Assembly (NCBI RefSeq): GCF_003967355.1
Contig: NZ_BIFH01000027.1
Span: 62,001 to 126,000, forward strand
Origin: Embleya hyalina
GTDB taxonomy: Bacteria > Actinomycetota > Actinomycetes > Streptomycetales > Streptomycetaceae
Reading direction: 5' to 3'
Length of the DNA: 64,000 nucleotides
Shown: positions 53,147-61,939 of the stretch, in pieces
Layout of the letters: every line of letters starts with the position of its first letter
Position numbering within the stretch: the first letter of the stretch is position 1
The notes under the pieces: generated by a model
Databases searched by the model: none
What the model was told of the DNA's origin: nothing
The model's input: only the letters and a program-made list of their open reading frames with translations
Position numbers and translations under genes: made by a program

Positions 53147-53680
53147 CTACAGATACGGGCCCGACTGGGTGTGCGGCGGCTCGCCCTGTCCCCCGGGTCC
53201 CACGCCGGGCGGCAGCGCCCGACGCATCGTCTCCAGCTGCGCGCGCGCCGCCATCTGCTGGGCGAACAGCGCGGTCTGGATGCCGTGGAACAGCCCTTCG
53301 AGCCATCCCACCAATTGTGCCTGCGCGATCCGCAGCTCGGACTCGCTGGGCACCGAGTCGTGGGTGAACGGAAGCGACAGGCGCTCCAGCTCCTCGACCA
53401 GTTCCGGGGCGAGCCCCTTCTCCAGTTCCTTGATCGAGCTGGCGTGGATCTCCTTCAGGCGCACCCGGCTCGCCTCGTCGAGGGGAGCCGCGCGCACCTC
53501 CTCGAGGAGTTGCTTGATCATGCTTCCGATGCGCATGACCTTCGCGGGCTGTTCGACCATGTCGGTCACCGCGAGTTCACCGCCCTCTTCACCGAGGCCG
53601 CCGCCGAGCGCCATGCCATCCGGCCCGACGATCACCACCTGCGGGTTCTCACCATTCGCTTCGCTGTTCGGCGTATCCAT
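53147..53680 (-). CDS. bpa: Bacterial proteasome activator Bpa (PafE)
   Basis: 177 aa. Bpa forms a dodecameric ring that opens the 20S proteasome gate without ATP and feeds it unfolded proteins. The central four-helix region is unmistakable (VEQPAKVMRIGSMIKQLLEEV, APLDEASRVRLKEIH, IAQAQLVGWLEGLFHGIQTA). The C-terminus ends SGPYL, the GxYL motif that docks into the proteasome alpha ring. N- and C-terminal tails are disordered. ATG 53680 (MDTPNSEANG) is preferred; ATG 53689 is possible. Proteasome core genes are not in the window. Confidence 0.95.
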   Translation of the reverse strand: MDTPNSEANGENPQVVIVGPDGMALGGGLGEEGGELAVTDMVEQPAKVMRIGSMIKQLLEEVRAAPLDEASRVRLKEIHASSIKELEKGLAPELVEELERLSLPFTHDSVPSESELRIAQAQLVGWLEGLFHGIQTALFAQQMAARAQLETMRRALPPGVGPGGQGEPPHTQSGPYL

Positions 53681-53707
53681 GCATCTCATCCTAGGAGCGC
53701 CGGAGAG

Positions 53708-56560
53708 TTATGCCGTCCTCCCGCGCAGCACCGCGCGCGATCGGGTCAAAAGCGCCGCGAGCAGGCCCGCGAGCAGTGGCAGCACGACGAGCGCGAGCGC
53801 GAGCCGCGACCACGGGACCACCACCGTGGGAGCGTGCAGCCGGGCCTGGATGGCGGGGGGCAGCGTGTCCCACAGGGCCGCGCGTTGGCCCCGACGCACG
53901 ACCACTCCCGCGAGCACCCCGACGACCAGGCCGAGCACGGTGCCCAGGAAGGCGATCACCCCGCTCTGGAACGCGGACAACCGACGCCGCACACCCGGTG
54001 GTGCGCCCACCGCCCCGAGCGTGGCCAGGTCCCGGCGCCCGTCGGCGAGGGCGAGGCCGGTGGCCACCCCCGACGCGCCGATGGTGATCACCAGCGCGAA
54101 CACCGCGAGCAGCAGCAGGCGCACGTCGTCCCTGCCCTGGAATCCGCGCTCGACGAACAGGAAGGTGCGGTCGGAGATCCGGGCCAGGCTCTCCTCCAGG
54201 CGCTGCTTCTGCGCGTCCGAGGGCGAGCGCCCGGCGTCGTAGACCGCACCGACCGGTTCGGGGGTCGCGCCGAGCGTGGCCGCCGCGGCCGGCGAGGCGA
54301 AGATGCCGCCGCCCAGGCCGAACGGCGCCCGTACCGTCACCGCGGGCAGCCGCACCACGGGCCGCGCCGGGTCCGGCTTCTCCATGGCCGACATCCCGCC
54401 CGCGCCGGCGCCGTTGCGGTACGCGGTCACCTCGGCCGTGCCGTCCGGGCCGATGTAGCCGTCCTCGAACAGCACGATGCCGCCCCGGGCCAACACCTCG
54501 GCCGCCCGCGGGTCGTCCGCGCCGGTGAGCTTGCGCAGCGTGTCGGCGTCGCCCACCACCGACCGGAAGAAGCCGTTGCCCGGCGAGGAGAACACGCATC
54601 GGGGATCGGCGTGCCATCGCGCCGGGTCGCCGCCGTCCTCGATCGGACACCGGAACCGGGGCAGCTTCCGCACCCGGTAACCGGCGCACTCGGAACGATC
54701 CGGGGTACACGGCCCGGTCAGCGAGCCGAGCGAGCCGCCCTTCGCGCGGGGCAGGGTCCGCTCCACCGCGCTGCGCACCGCCTCCATCTGACCGGCGGTC
54801 ACCGGCGCACCGGCGGGTCTGCCGGGAAACGTGTCGCGGTCGTGGACGCCGACCAGGACGTGGTTCGTCAGGGCGTTGGGGCGGTACGCGTGGCGTTCGT
54901 CGGCGGTCTGGCTCGTCCACACCACCGCGACCGCCACCGAACCCGCCACCGCCGCCATCACCGCGGCCATCGCGGGCGCGCTGCGCGGTCGGCTGCGGGC
55001 CGCGTCGCGCAGCGCCAGCCGGGCGCTCAGCGGCAGGAATCGGCCGAGCCGCGCGGTCAGCCCGATCAGCGCCGGGCAACACGCGACCAGGCCGAGTTCG
55101 GCCACCACGACGCCGACGACGATGATCGTCTCGTCCGCCCGGTCCGCGCCGTACATCGCGATCGCGGCGCCCAGCGCGACACCGGTCGTCCCGGCGATCG
55201 GCAACAGGCGCGAGCCGCGCCGAACCCCGCGGCGGCCGGTCAACGACGCGGCGACGTCCTCGCGGGCCGCGAGCCAGGCCGGGATCAGCGCGGCGAGCAC
55301 ACCGATCGCGACCCCGACCCCGCCGATGCCGAGCAGTTCGAGCGGGCGCACGTCGTAGTGGCCGAGGAGTCGCCCGGTGCGCTCGGCGAACCACGACCGG
55401 GTCAGGGCCGCGACCGCCAGGCCGAGCGAGGTGCCGAGCAGCGCGCCGACCGCGCCGAGCACCAGCCCGCCGCCGAGGACCACCCCGCCGATGTGCCGAC
55501 GGCTGCCCCCCGCCACGCCGATCAGCCCGAGTTCGCGCCGCCTGCGGCGGGCGCCCACGGCGAAGGCCGGGCCCGCCAGCAGGATCATCTCCAGCAGCCC
55601 GAGCCCCACCCCGATGCCGCCGAGCCGGAGCGCGTGCGAGTCGGCCCACTGTCGCGGGGTCCACGACGACAGCTCCGACCGGGCCGGCGGATGCCGCAAC
55701 ACCGCGGCGGACCTGACCAGGAGTCCGTGCCGGTTGGCCTCCAGGACCCGGTTCCACGGCAGGCCGCCGGAAACCCGGATCAGCGTGGCGGTCTCCGGCT
55801 CGATGGACCCGGACGCCGGCGAGCCCGAGGGCAGTGCGTCGATCAGGGCGCCCGGCAGGGCGAACACCGTGATCGCCCGCAGGTCCTGCGGCAGGTCGAC
55901 GGTGCCGACGATCCGGTAGGCGCGTCCGGTGGACGACTCGGTCAGTTGTCCACCGACCCGGTAGCCGGCCGAGCGGGCCAGTCGTCGGGTGACGACCACC
56001 TCGTCCCGGGCGACCGGGGCCCGTCCCCCACGCTGGATGACCATGCCCTTCGCCAGCGGCTTGGTGTAGTCGAACTCGTGCACCGACACGCCGCCGCGAC
56101 CGTACGCGGTGGACACCGTCGCGTAGGCGCTGCGGTCGGTCAGGGTCTCGGTGATCCCCGGTATCACCGAGACCGGGTCCGCCGCGGGTGTACCGGTCGA
56201 CGCCGCGCCCCCCGATCCCGCGCCGGAGGGCGGGGAACCGGAGGGGGGCGACGCCGCCTCGAGGGGGACGGTCTGCCAGTCGTTGCCCTCGGGGTCCTGA
56301 CGAATCGGGGTGGGGAGTTGCCCGGGGATCAGCGCGCCGTGCTCCCGCGCGGTGTCGCGTACCCGCGCGTCCGCCTGCCCGAGCGTGCGCGAGATCAGTT
56401 CGTCGGGGTCGAGTTGCGCGCTGCGCCAGGTCACGTCGGCCGCGCTCATCCCCAGGACGGGGATCGCGATCATCGCGACGATCAGGGCGCTGCGCCCCTT
56501 GGCCCGCAGTGCGTCCCGCCGGGCGATCCGCAGGCAGGCCCGCCACGAGCCGACGCTCAT
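53708..56560 (-). CDS. FtsX-like ABC transporter permease
   Basis: 950 aa with the duplicated FtsX/MacB plan: N-terminal TM (SALIVAMIAIPVLG), a long extracytoplasmic domain, four TM helices in the middle around 325-450 and more near 480-560, a second extracytoplasmic domain with two cysteine pairs (GPCTPDRSEC, FRCPIED), and three C-terminal TMs. Such permeases are mechanotransmitters moving lipids, lipoproteins or peptides. ATG 56560 overlaps the ATPase stop (ATGA). Third gene of a PadR-controlled operon. Confidence 0.9.
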   Translation of the reverse strand: MSVGSWRACLRIARRDALRAKGRSALIVAMIAIPVLGMSAADVTWRSAQLDPDELISRTLGQADARVRDTAREHGALIPGQLPTPIRQDPEGNDWQTVPLEAASPPSGSPPSGAGSGGAASTGTPAADPVSVIPGITETLTDRSAYATVSTAYGRGGVSVHEFDYTKPLAKGMVIQRGGRAPVARDEVVVTRRLARSAGYRVGGQLTESSTGRAYRIVGTVDLPQDLRAITVFALPGALIDALPSGSPASGSIEPETATLIRVSGGLPWNRVLEANRHGLLVRSAAVLRHPPARSELSSWTPRQWADSHALRLGGIGVGLGLLEMILLAGPAFAVGARRRRRELGLIGVAGGSRRHIGGVVLGGGLVLGAVGALLGTSLGLAVAALTRSWFAERTGRLLGHYDVRPLELLGIGGVGVAIGVLAALIPAWLAAREDVAASLTGRRGVRRGSRLLPIAGTTGVALGAAIAMYGADRADETIIVVGVVVAELGLVACCPALIGLTARLGRFLPLSARLALRDAARSRPRSAPAMAAVMAAVAGSVAVAVVWTSQTADERHAYRPNALTNHVLVGVHDRDTFPGRPAGAPVTAGQMEAVRSAVERTLPRAKGGSLGSLTGPCTPDRSECAGYRVRKLPRFRCPIEDGGDPARWHADPRCVFSSPGNGFFRSVVGDADTLRKLTGADDPRAAEVLARGGIVLFEDGYIGPDGTAEVTAYRNGAGAGGMSAMEKPDPARPVVRLPAVTVRAPFGLGGGIFASPAAAATLGATPEPVGAVYDAGRSPSDAQKQRLEESLARISDRTFLFVERGFQGRDDVRLLLLAVFALVITIGASGVATGLALADGRRDLATLGAVGAPPGVRRRLSAFQSGVIAFLGTVLGLVVGVLAGVVVRRGQRAALWDTLPPAIQARLHAPTVVVPWSRLALALVVLPLLAGLLAALLTRSRAVLRGRTA

Positions 56561-57318
56561 CGCGCACCGCCCCGGGAGAGCAACGACTCGGCGGAGGCCG
56601 CGGATCCGGTGTCGTCCACCAGGCGGCCGTCGCGCAGGAACACGATCCGGTCCGCCCAGGCCGCGTGCCGGGCCTCGTGGGTCACCAGGACCACCGCCGC
56701 GCCCGCGTCGCTTCGCGCGCGCAACACCCGCAACACCGCCTCGCCGGTGGTCGAGTCGAGCGCGCCGGTCGGCTCGTCGGCCAGCACCAGCCGGCGCTCG
56801 CCCACCAACGCCCGGGCGATCGCCACACGTTGTTGCTGGCCGCCGGACATGTCGTCGGGGAAGCGGTCGCCGAAGTGTTCGAGGCCGACCTCGGTCAGTG
56901 CCGCCTGCGCGGCCTGCCGGGCCCGGCGGATCGAGGCGCCGTCGAGTTCGAGCGGCAGCGCGACGTTCTCCACCGCGGTCAGCGCCGGGACCAGGTTGAG
57001 GTCCTGGAAGACGTAGCCGATGCGGCGTCGGCGCAGCGCGGCCATCCGGCGCCGGTTGAGCGTGCCGAGCGGCTGCCCCTCGACCAGGACCTCGCCGCCG
57101 GTGGGCGTGTCCAGTCCGCCGGCGAGCATCAGCAGCGTCGACTTGCCCGACCCGCTGGGCCCCATCACGGCCAACATCTCGCCCGGTACGACGCTCAGGT
57201 TCACCTCGGCCAGGGCCTCCACCCGGACCTCGCCCCGGCCGTGGATCCGGCCCACCGACCGCAGTTCGAGGACCGGTATCGGCCCGGCCCCCGGGTCCGT
57301 GTGCTCGGCGCCGCTCAT
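56557..57318 (-). CDS. ABC transporter ATP-binding protein (MacB/LolD type)
   Basis: 253 aa. Walker A GPSGSGKSTLL, signature MSGGQQQRVAIARALVG, Walker B LVLADEPTGALDS and switch H in LVTHEARHAAWADR. The FQDLNLVPALTAVENVALPL stretch is characteristic of ATPases that drive FtsX-like permeases. ATG 57318 overlaps the PadR stop by 4 bp, and its own stop overlaps the permease start by 4 bp, so all three proteins are coupled. Confidence 0.95.
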   Translation of the reverse strand: MSGAEHTDPGAGPIPVLELRSVGRIHGRGEVRVEALAEVNLSVVPGEMLAVMGPSGSGKSTLLMLAGGLDTPTGGEVLVEGQPLGTLNRRRMAALRRRRIGYVFQDLNLVPALTAVENVALPLELDGASIRRARQAAQAALTEVGLEHFGDRFPDDMSGGQQQRVAIARALVGERRLVLADEPTGALDSTTGEAVLRVLRARSDAGAAVVLVTHEARHAAWADRIVFLRDGRLVDDTGSAASAESLLSRGGAR

Positions 57319-57893
57319 CGGCGCGCTCCGCGCCTGCGCGGTGGCACGGGCTGCTCGACCGCCGGGGCCGGCGCGCGCTCGGCGGCCCGGCGGGCCAGGC
57401 GCGTCTCGCAGTGGTCGAGCCAGCGCACCTCGGCCTCCGCGTGGAAGATCAGCGATTCCAGGACGAGTTGCCACGCCATGTCGTCCTCGGCCGCGCGCGT
57501 CTTGAGCCGGGTGTAGTCCTGGAGCGCGCGCAGCGTGTGGGCGCGTTGGCCCTGGACCACCGTGCCGATGTCGATCCCGGGCACGGCGACCGCCATCGCG
57601 AGCTTGATCGCGAGTTCGTCGCGGGGCGGGTTGGTGCGCGAGACCGGCGCGTCGAACCAGGCGCGCAATTCGGCGCGGCCCGGTTCGGTGATCCGGTAGA
57701 AGACGTGCCCCTCGTCGTCCTCGCCGTCGGGCGCGACCAGGCCGTCACGATCCAGCCGGCCGAGCGTGGTGTAGACCTGACCGACGTTCAGCGGCCAGGT
57801 GGATCCGGTCCGGGACTCGAATTCGCTCCGGAGTTGATAGCCGTACCGGGGGCCCTGATCGAGCAGTGCGAGCAGGCCGTGTTTGATGGACAT
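57315..57893 (-). CDS. PadR-family transcriptional regulator
   Basis: 192 aa. N-terminal winged helix (KHGLLALLDQGPRYGYQLRSEFESRTGSTWPLNVGQVYTTLGRLDRDGLV) and C-terminal dimerisation helices, PadR subfamily 2-like, with an Arg-rich tail. First gene of the PadR-ATPase-permease operon, which it probably represses. ATG 57893 is preceded by a palindrome and by TATACT four bases upstream, with no Shine-Dalgarno, so a leaderless transcript is likely. An upstream ATG at 57926 would lie across the operator. Confidence 0.92.
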   Translation of the reverse strand: MSIKHGLLALLDQGPRYGYQLRSEFESRTGSTWPLNVGQVYTTLGRLDRDGLVAPDGEDDEGHVFYRITEPGRAELRAWFDAPVSRTNPPRDELAIKLAMAVAVPGIDIGTVVQGQRAHTLRALQDYTRLKTRAAEDDMAWQLVLESLIFHAEAEVRWLDHCETRLARRAAERAPAPAVEQPVPPRRRGARR

Positions 57894-57896
57894 ACC

Positions 57897-57921
57897 GAGT
57901 ATATGTATACCCGGTATACTC
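57897..57921 (-). promoter_or_regulatory. PadR operator and -10 of the ABC operon
   Basis: Nested palindrome: GAGTATA (57897-57903) with TATACTC (57915-57921), and inside it GTATAC-CCG-GTATAC (57905-57919). On the minus strand TATACT reads as a -10 ending four bases before the padR ATG, so repressor binding would directly cover the promoter. Confidence 0.7.
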
Positions 57922-58019
57922 ATCACGCAAGACCGACACCCGCCGGAGCAGGCGGGAACAGTGGGAGGGGGAGGGAGGGAACCGCGACGGGTCCCCGATC
58001 GCCGGGCGCCGGCGCGGGG

Positions 58020-58826
58020 TCAGTCGTCGGAGAACGGGCCCCGGCAGCGGAAGTCGAACGTGTAGCGCTCGGTCTGGGCATTGGCCACCGGCTGCAGGAT
58101 CAGCAGTTGCACCACGCCGCTGACCTCGCCGAGCAGTTGCGACGGGATCGGCCAGGGAAAGGACAGGGTCAGCTGGCGCGGCCCCGAGCCGATGAAGTGC
58201 AGGATGTCCGGCGGGAACACCCGCGCCTTGTCGTAGACCCACTGATAGACCACGTCGCCCGGACCGACCCCGTCCACGAGCACGGTCCCGATCAGCGGTA
58301 TCTGTTCGCGCCCGTTGCACCACACGTAGGAGCCGTTCGCCCGGTCCGAGACGATCCGCAGGTCGGTCACCCGAAAGCGCTGGCCCAGCGGGGGCGGGCT
58401 GCCCGGATCGCCGCCGCCGGTGGTGGGGATGCCGCCCGATCCGCCGGTGGTGGGCTCGCCGACCGGGGGCGAAGTGGCGCCGGTCCCCGACCGGTTGCCG
58501 GAGCCGCCGTCCTGCGCGGCTCGCGGGGTCACCGTCTCGGTCACCGTCACCGTGGGCACCGGGACCGGCTGACCGCCGGCGCTCGGCTGCCCGGCGGGCG
58601 CGGATGTGATGCCGCCGGTCGGCGCGGGGGTGGCCTCGACGCTCTGGTCCTGGGCGGGCAGTTGCGGCGGAATGTCGGCCGGACTCGGCGCGGCCCCGTC
58701 GTGCCGGGCCCGGACCCCGGGGCCGGTGCCCCAGACGTTGGTGACTACGAGCAGCGTGATGAGGGCCAACGCGATGATCGTCGGTCCCACCGGAATCCGC
58801 CGGTGAAACCCGCGGATCGACCACAT
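58020..58826 (-). CDS. Membrane-anchored exported protein of unknown function
   Basis: 268 aa. An uncleaved-looking signal anchor (about 13-32, GPTIIALALITLLVV) follows a basic start. About 110 residues of Pro/Gly/Thr-rich disordered linker lead to a C-terminal domain of about 120 residues (FRVTDLRIVSDRANGSYVWCNG to FDFRCRGPF) with two cysteines that may form a disulfide. I do not recognise the domain. GGAGG lies upstream of ATG 58826. It sits 126 bp before padR on the same strand but is probably separate. Confidence 0.72.
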   Translation of the reverse strand: MWSIRGFHRRIPVGPTIIALALITLLVVTNVWGTGPGVRARHDGAAPSPADIPPQLPAQDQSVEATPAPTGGITSAPAGQPSAGGQPVPVPTVTVTETVTPRAAQDGGSGNRSGTGATSPPVGEPTTGGSGGIPTTGGGDPGSPPPLGQRFRVTDLRIVSDRANGSYVWCNGREQIPLIGTVLVDGVGPGDVVYQWVYDKARVFPPDILHFIGSGPRQLTLSFPWPIPSQLLGEVSGVVQLLILQPVANAQTERYTFDFRCRGPFSDD

Positions 58827-58970
58827 CACGCCTCCTCGCCCCACCATCGGACGGACGTTGCCGGAAGGTAACCCCGTATCCCGATCCGCATCCTCGACGA
58901 GCCTGCACCCTTCATCCGTGATGCGCCAGACACACAGTCTGCCCGGCGGGACCGACGCCCGTCCCGCCGC

Positions 58971-59684
58971 TCAGCGTCGTCGCGGCGCAGGGGAACACCG
59001 GACGAGCAGTCCACCGGCGCAGACGATACCGGCTCCTCCGAGGGCGATCAGAGTCAAATTCACAACGGATGGGCCGGTTCTGGGCAGGGTGGGCGGCGCA
59101 TCGAAGGCCGGAGGGGTGGCAGGAGCGGAGGCGTCGGTCGAGGTGTTCGGCCCGGTCTCCACCAGATACCGCGCGACGACTCGCCCGCCGGAGCGCACGG
59201 CGTACACCCCGGGTCGATCGTCCTCGGTGATCTCCGCCCCCCAGGATCGGAGCGCGTCCAGACCCTCGGTCCCCCCGGTGAGCAGGAGTTCCCGCTCGAC
59301 GTCGAGCACCGCCTGCCCCGACTCGTCGGTCACCGGTCGGGCACCGTGTCGGGCCAGCCGGTCGAGCAGCCGGTCCCACTGCTGTCGGGTGGGCGCGTCG
59401 GTGATCGGCGCGGGTTCGGCCGGCGTGGTGGGCACCACCTGTTCCCGCGGCGGCACCGGCGGATCGGGCCGCAACCCCGGTGCGGCGGGCGCACGACCGC
59501 GTGGGCCCGCGGTCGATCCCGCGTCGTCGGCGGCCCGTTCCCCCGCCGACGCCGACCCGTCGACCGGGGCGGGCGGGGGTACGGGCGCCGCGCTCGCGAG
59601 CACGCCGAAACCGGGGAGGACGTGGACCGCCGCGAACACACACCCGGCAGCCAGTCGACGCGCGAAGCCGCCGGGGGTAGGCAT
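58971..59684 (-). CDS. LPXTG-anchored surface protein of unknown function
   Basis: 237 aa with all elements of a sortase substrate: N-terminal signal peptide (ending ASAAP near 34), a Pro/Ala-rich spacer, a compact domain of about 80 residues (RQQWDRLLDRLARHGARPVTDESG to VYAVRSGGRVVARYLVE), then LPRTG, a hydrophobic stretch and a basic tail (RCSPAPRRR). Streptomyces class E sortases favour LAxTG, so LPRTG may point to another class. Function of the domain unknown. ATG 59684. Same strand as the preceding unknown exported protein. Confidence 0.8.
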   Translation of the reverse strand: MPTPGGFARRLAAGCVFAAVHVLPGFGVLASAAPVPPPAPVDGSASAGERAADDAGSTAGPRGRAPAAPGLRPDPPVPPREQVVPTTPAEPAPITDAPTRQQWDRLLDRLARHGARPVTDESGQAVLDVERELLLTGGTEGLDALRSWGAEITEDDRPGVYAVRSGGRVVARYLVETGPNTSTDASAPATPPAFDAPPTLPRTGPSVVNLTLIALGGAGIVCAGGLLVRCSPAPRRR

Positions 59685-59800
59685 GTCGTCAGATTAAGGA
59701 AAATCGACAAAAGACCCATCCAGCGACATACGCCGCATCGATCCGGTCATCCGATTTTCATTCGTCCGGCGGCAGGTCGGCCCACCCCCGCAAGCTCCCG

Positions 59801-60781
59801 TCAGCGCACCCGCAACACGACCTTGCCGATGTGTCCGCTCTCCTCGAGCACGCGGTGCGCGTCGGCCGCCTCGGCCACCGGCATCACCCGGTCCACGATC
59901 GGCACGACCCGCCCGGCCGCCACCAGCGGCCACACGTGCTCGCGCACCGCCGCCACGATCGCCGACTTCTCCGCGACCGGCCGGGCCCGCAGCGAGGTCG
60001 CGGCCACCGCGGCCCGCTTCATCAGCAACTTGTTGAGGTCCAACTCGCCCCGGGTGCCGCCCTGGAGCCCGATCACCACGAGTCGCCCGTTCACCGCGAG
60101 CGCGTCCACGTTGCGGTCGAGGTACTTCGCGCCCATGTTGTCCAGGATCACGTCGACCCCCGCTCCGTCGGTGGCCTCCGCGACCCGGGCCACGAAATCC
60201 TCGTCGCGGTAGTCGATGGTCACGTCGGCGCCCAACTCGCGGCAGCGCTCCAGCTTGGCGGCCGATCCGGCGGTGGTCAGGATCCGCGCACCGGCCACCT
60301 TGGCCAGTTGGATCGCCATCGTGCCGATGCCACTGGATCCGCCGTGCGCCAGGAAGTTCTCGCCCTTGCGCAGGTGGGCCACCATGAACACGTTCGACCA
60401 GACCGTACAGACCACCTCGGGCAGCGCCGCCGCCGAGATCAGGTCCACCCCCTCCGGTACCGGGAGCAGTTGGCCGGTGGGCACCCGCACCCGCTCGGCG
60501 TAGCCGCCGCCCGCGAGCAGCGCGCAGACCTCGTCACCGACGGCCCAGCCGGACACGCCCGCACCCACCTCGACGATCCGGCCCGACGCCTCCAGACCGG
60601 GATATTCGGAGGCGCCCGGCGGCGGCCGGTAGAACCCCTGTCGCTGCATCAGGTCGGCCCGATTGACCGCCGTGGCGGCCACCTCCACCAGAACCTCGCC
60701 GGGTTCGGGTTTCTCGTCCGGGACCTCGCCCCAGGTCAGTACCTCGGGTCCGCCCGGCTCGGCAATCGTGATGGCGTACAT
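59801..60781 (-). CDS. PIG3-family NAD(P)H quinone oxidoreductase
   Basis: 326 aa zinc-free MDR enzyme. N-terminal ATAVNRADLMQRQGFYRPPPGASEYPGLEASG is the PIG3/TP53I3 signature, followed by the nucleotide motif AHGGSSGIGTMAIQLAK and ILDNMGAKYLDRNV. It reduces quinones with NADPH. It starts nine bases after the potassium channel stop on the same strand and is the last gene of the moeA operon. Clearly a different subgroup from the MDR enzyme at 25578. Confidence 0.93.
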   Translation of the reverse strand: MYAITIAEPGGPEVLTWGEVPDEKPEPGEVLVEVAATAVNRADLMQRQGFYRPPPGASEYPGLEASGRIVEVGAGVSGWAVGDEVCALLAGGGYAERVRVPTGQLLPVPEGVDLISAAALPEVVCTVWSNVFMVAHLRKGENFLAHGGSSGIGTMAIQLAKVAGARILTTAGSAAKLERCRELGADVTIDYRDEDFVARVAEATDGAGVDVILDNMGAKYLDRNVDALAVNGRLVVIGLQGGTRGELDLNKLLMKRAAVAATSLRARPVAEKSAIVAAVREHVWPLVAAGRVVPIVDRVMPVAEAADAHRVLEESGHIGKVVLRVR

Positions 60782-60790
60782 GCCTCCAGC

Positions 60791-61939
60791 CTATGAGTCA
60801 CCCGGCTTGGGGCGGGGCTTATGGGTCTTGATCACCACGAGTCGGTCACCCGCGCCGAGCACCGCCGCCTCCGGATCGTCGTGCCGCAGCGTGCGGTGTC
60901 CGCGCACCACGGCCACCACCAGATCGCCGCACTCGCCCGGCGACCTGCCCGTCTCGTGCTTCTCGAGCGGCCGCTCGACCAGGTCCATGCCCTCGCCGTA
61001 GTGCATCAGGTCCTCCATCACCTCGCCCACGTTCGGGCTGAGCATGGAGACCCCGAGCAGCCGGCCCGCGGCGCTGGCGGTGGTGACCACCGAATCGGCG
61101 CCGCTCTGCCGGATCAGCGGCGCGTTCTCGTCCTCGCGCACGGCGACCACGATCCACGCGCGCCGGTTCAACTGCCGTGCGGTGAGCGTGACCAGGGCCG
61201 CGGTGTCGTCCCGGTTGACCGACACGATGATGTTCCGCGCCCGCTCGACCTCGGCCCGGCGCAGCACCTCCGCCCGGGTCGCGTCGCCGGAGACCACCAC
61301 GAGCCCGTCGTCGTCGCTCGCCTCGGCGACCGCCTCGGGGTCGGAGTCGACCACGACGATGTTCTCGCGCGAGACGCCCTGTGCCATCAGCGTGTGTACC
61401 GCGCTGTACCCCGTCGTGCCGTAGCCGACCAGGACGGTGTGGTCGCGCAACGTGGACCTCCAACGGTTGAGCCGCAACTGCTCCCGGGTGCGCTCGGTGA
61501 GCACCTCGAGGGTGGTGCCGACCAGGATGATCAGGAAGAGCACCCGCAGCGGGGTGATCAGCACCACGTTCACCAGCCGGGCGCTGTCGCTCGCGGGGGT
61601 GATGTCGCCGTAGCCGGTGGTGGAGAGGGTGACCGTCGCGTAGTAGACCGCGTCGAGCAGCGAGACGTGCTCGTCCACCGTGTCGCGATAGCCGTCGCGG
61701 TCGACGTAGACGACCAGGATCGTCAACGTCAACACCAGCAGCGCCATCCCGAATCGGCGCAACACCTGCATCAGCGGCCCGGGTCGGTCCTTGGGGATGT
61801 GTACGGTCGCGCCCGCCTGACCGGCCAGGCCCGCCGGTCCCTCGGGTCGCTTGCGCAGCGTCGGCAGCGGCCGGGTCAGCGCGCCGCGCGGCCCGCGCCG
61901 ATCGGCCGGTCGGTCGTCGGGAACACGCACCGTCCTCAC
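60791..61939 (-). CDS. TrkA/RCK-domain potassium channel
   Basis: 382 aa. Two TM helices (about 63-80 and 124-146) flank the pore with selectivity filter TTGYGD (107-112). A cytoplasmic RCK domain begins VLVGYGTTGYSAVHTL (nucleotide-binding GxGxxG, 172-177) and a TrkA_C domain ends the protein. It is an MthK/Kch-like K+ channel gated by ligand. GTG 61939 overlaps the moeA stop (GTGA); internal GTG or ATG starts could shorten the basic 55-residue N-terminus. Confidence 0.93.
   Translation of the reverse strand: MRTVRVPDDRPADRRGPRGALTRPLPTLRKRPEGPAGLAGQAGATVHIPKDRPGPLMQVLRRFGMALLVLTLTILVVYVDRDGYRDTVDEHVSLLDAVYYATVTLSTTGYGDITPASDSARLVNVVLITPLRVLFLIILVGTTLEVLTERTREQLRLNRWRSTLRDHTVLVGYGTTGYSAVHTLMAQGVSRENIVVVDSDPEAVAEASDDDGLVVVSGDATRAEVLRRAEVERARNIIVSVNRDDTAALVTLTARQLNRRAWIVVAVREDENAPLIRQSGADSVVTTASAAGRLLGVSMLSPNVGEVMEDLMHYGEGMDLVERPLEKHETGRSPGECGDLVVAVVRGHRTLRHDDPEAAVLGAGDRLVVIKTHKPRPKPGDS

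Noticed and set aside
49957-57016. Very long plus-strand open frames over the kinase and ABC genes
   Set aside because: Antisense shadows of high-GC coding sequence; the minus-strand genes have clear catalytic motifs.
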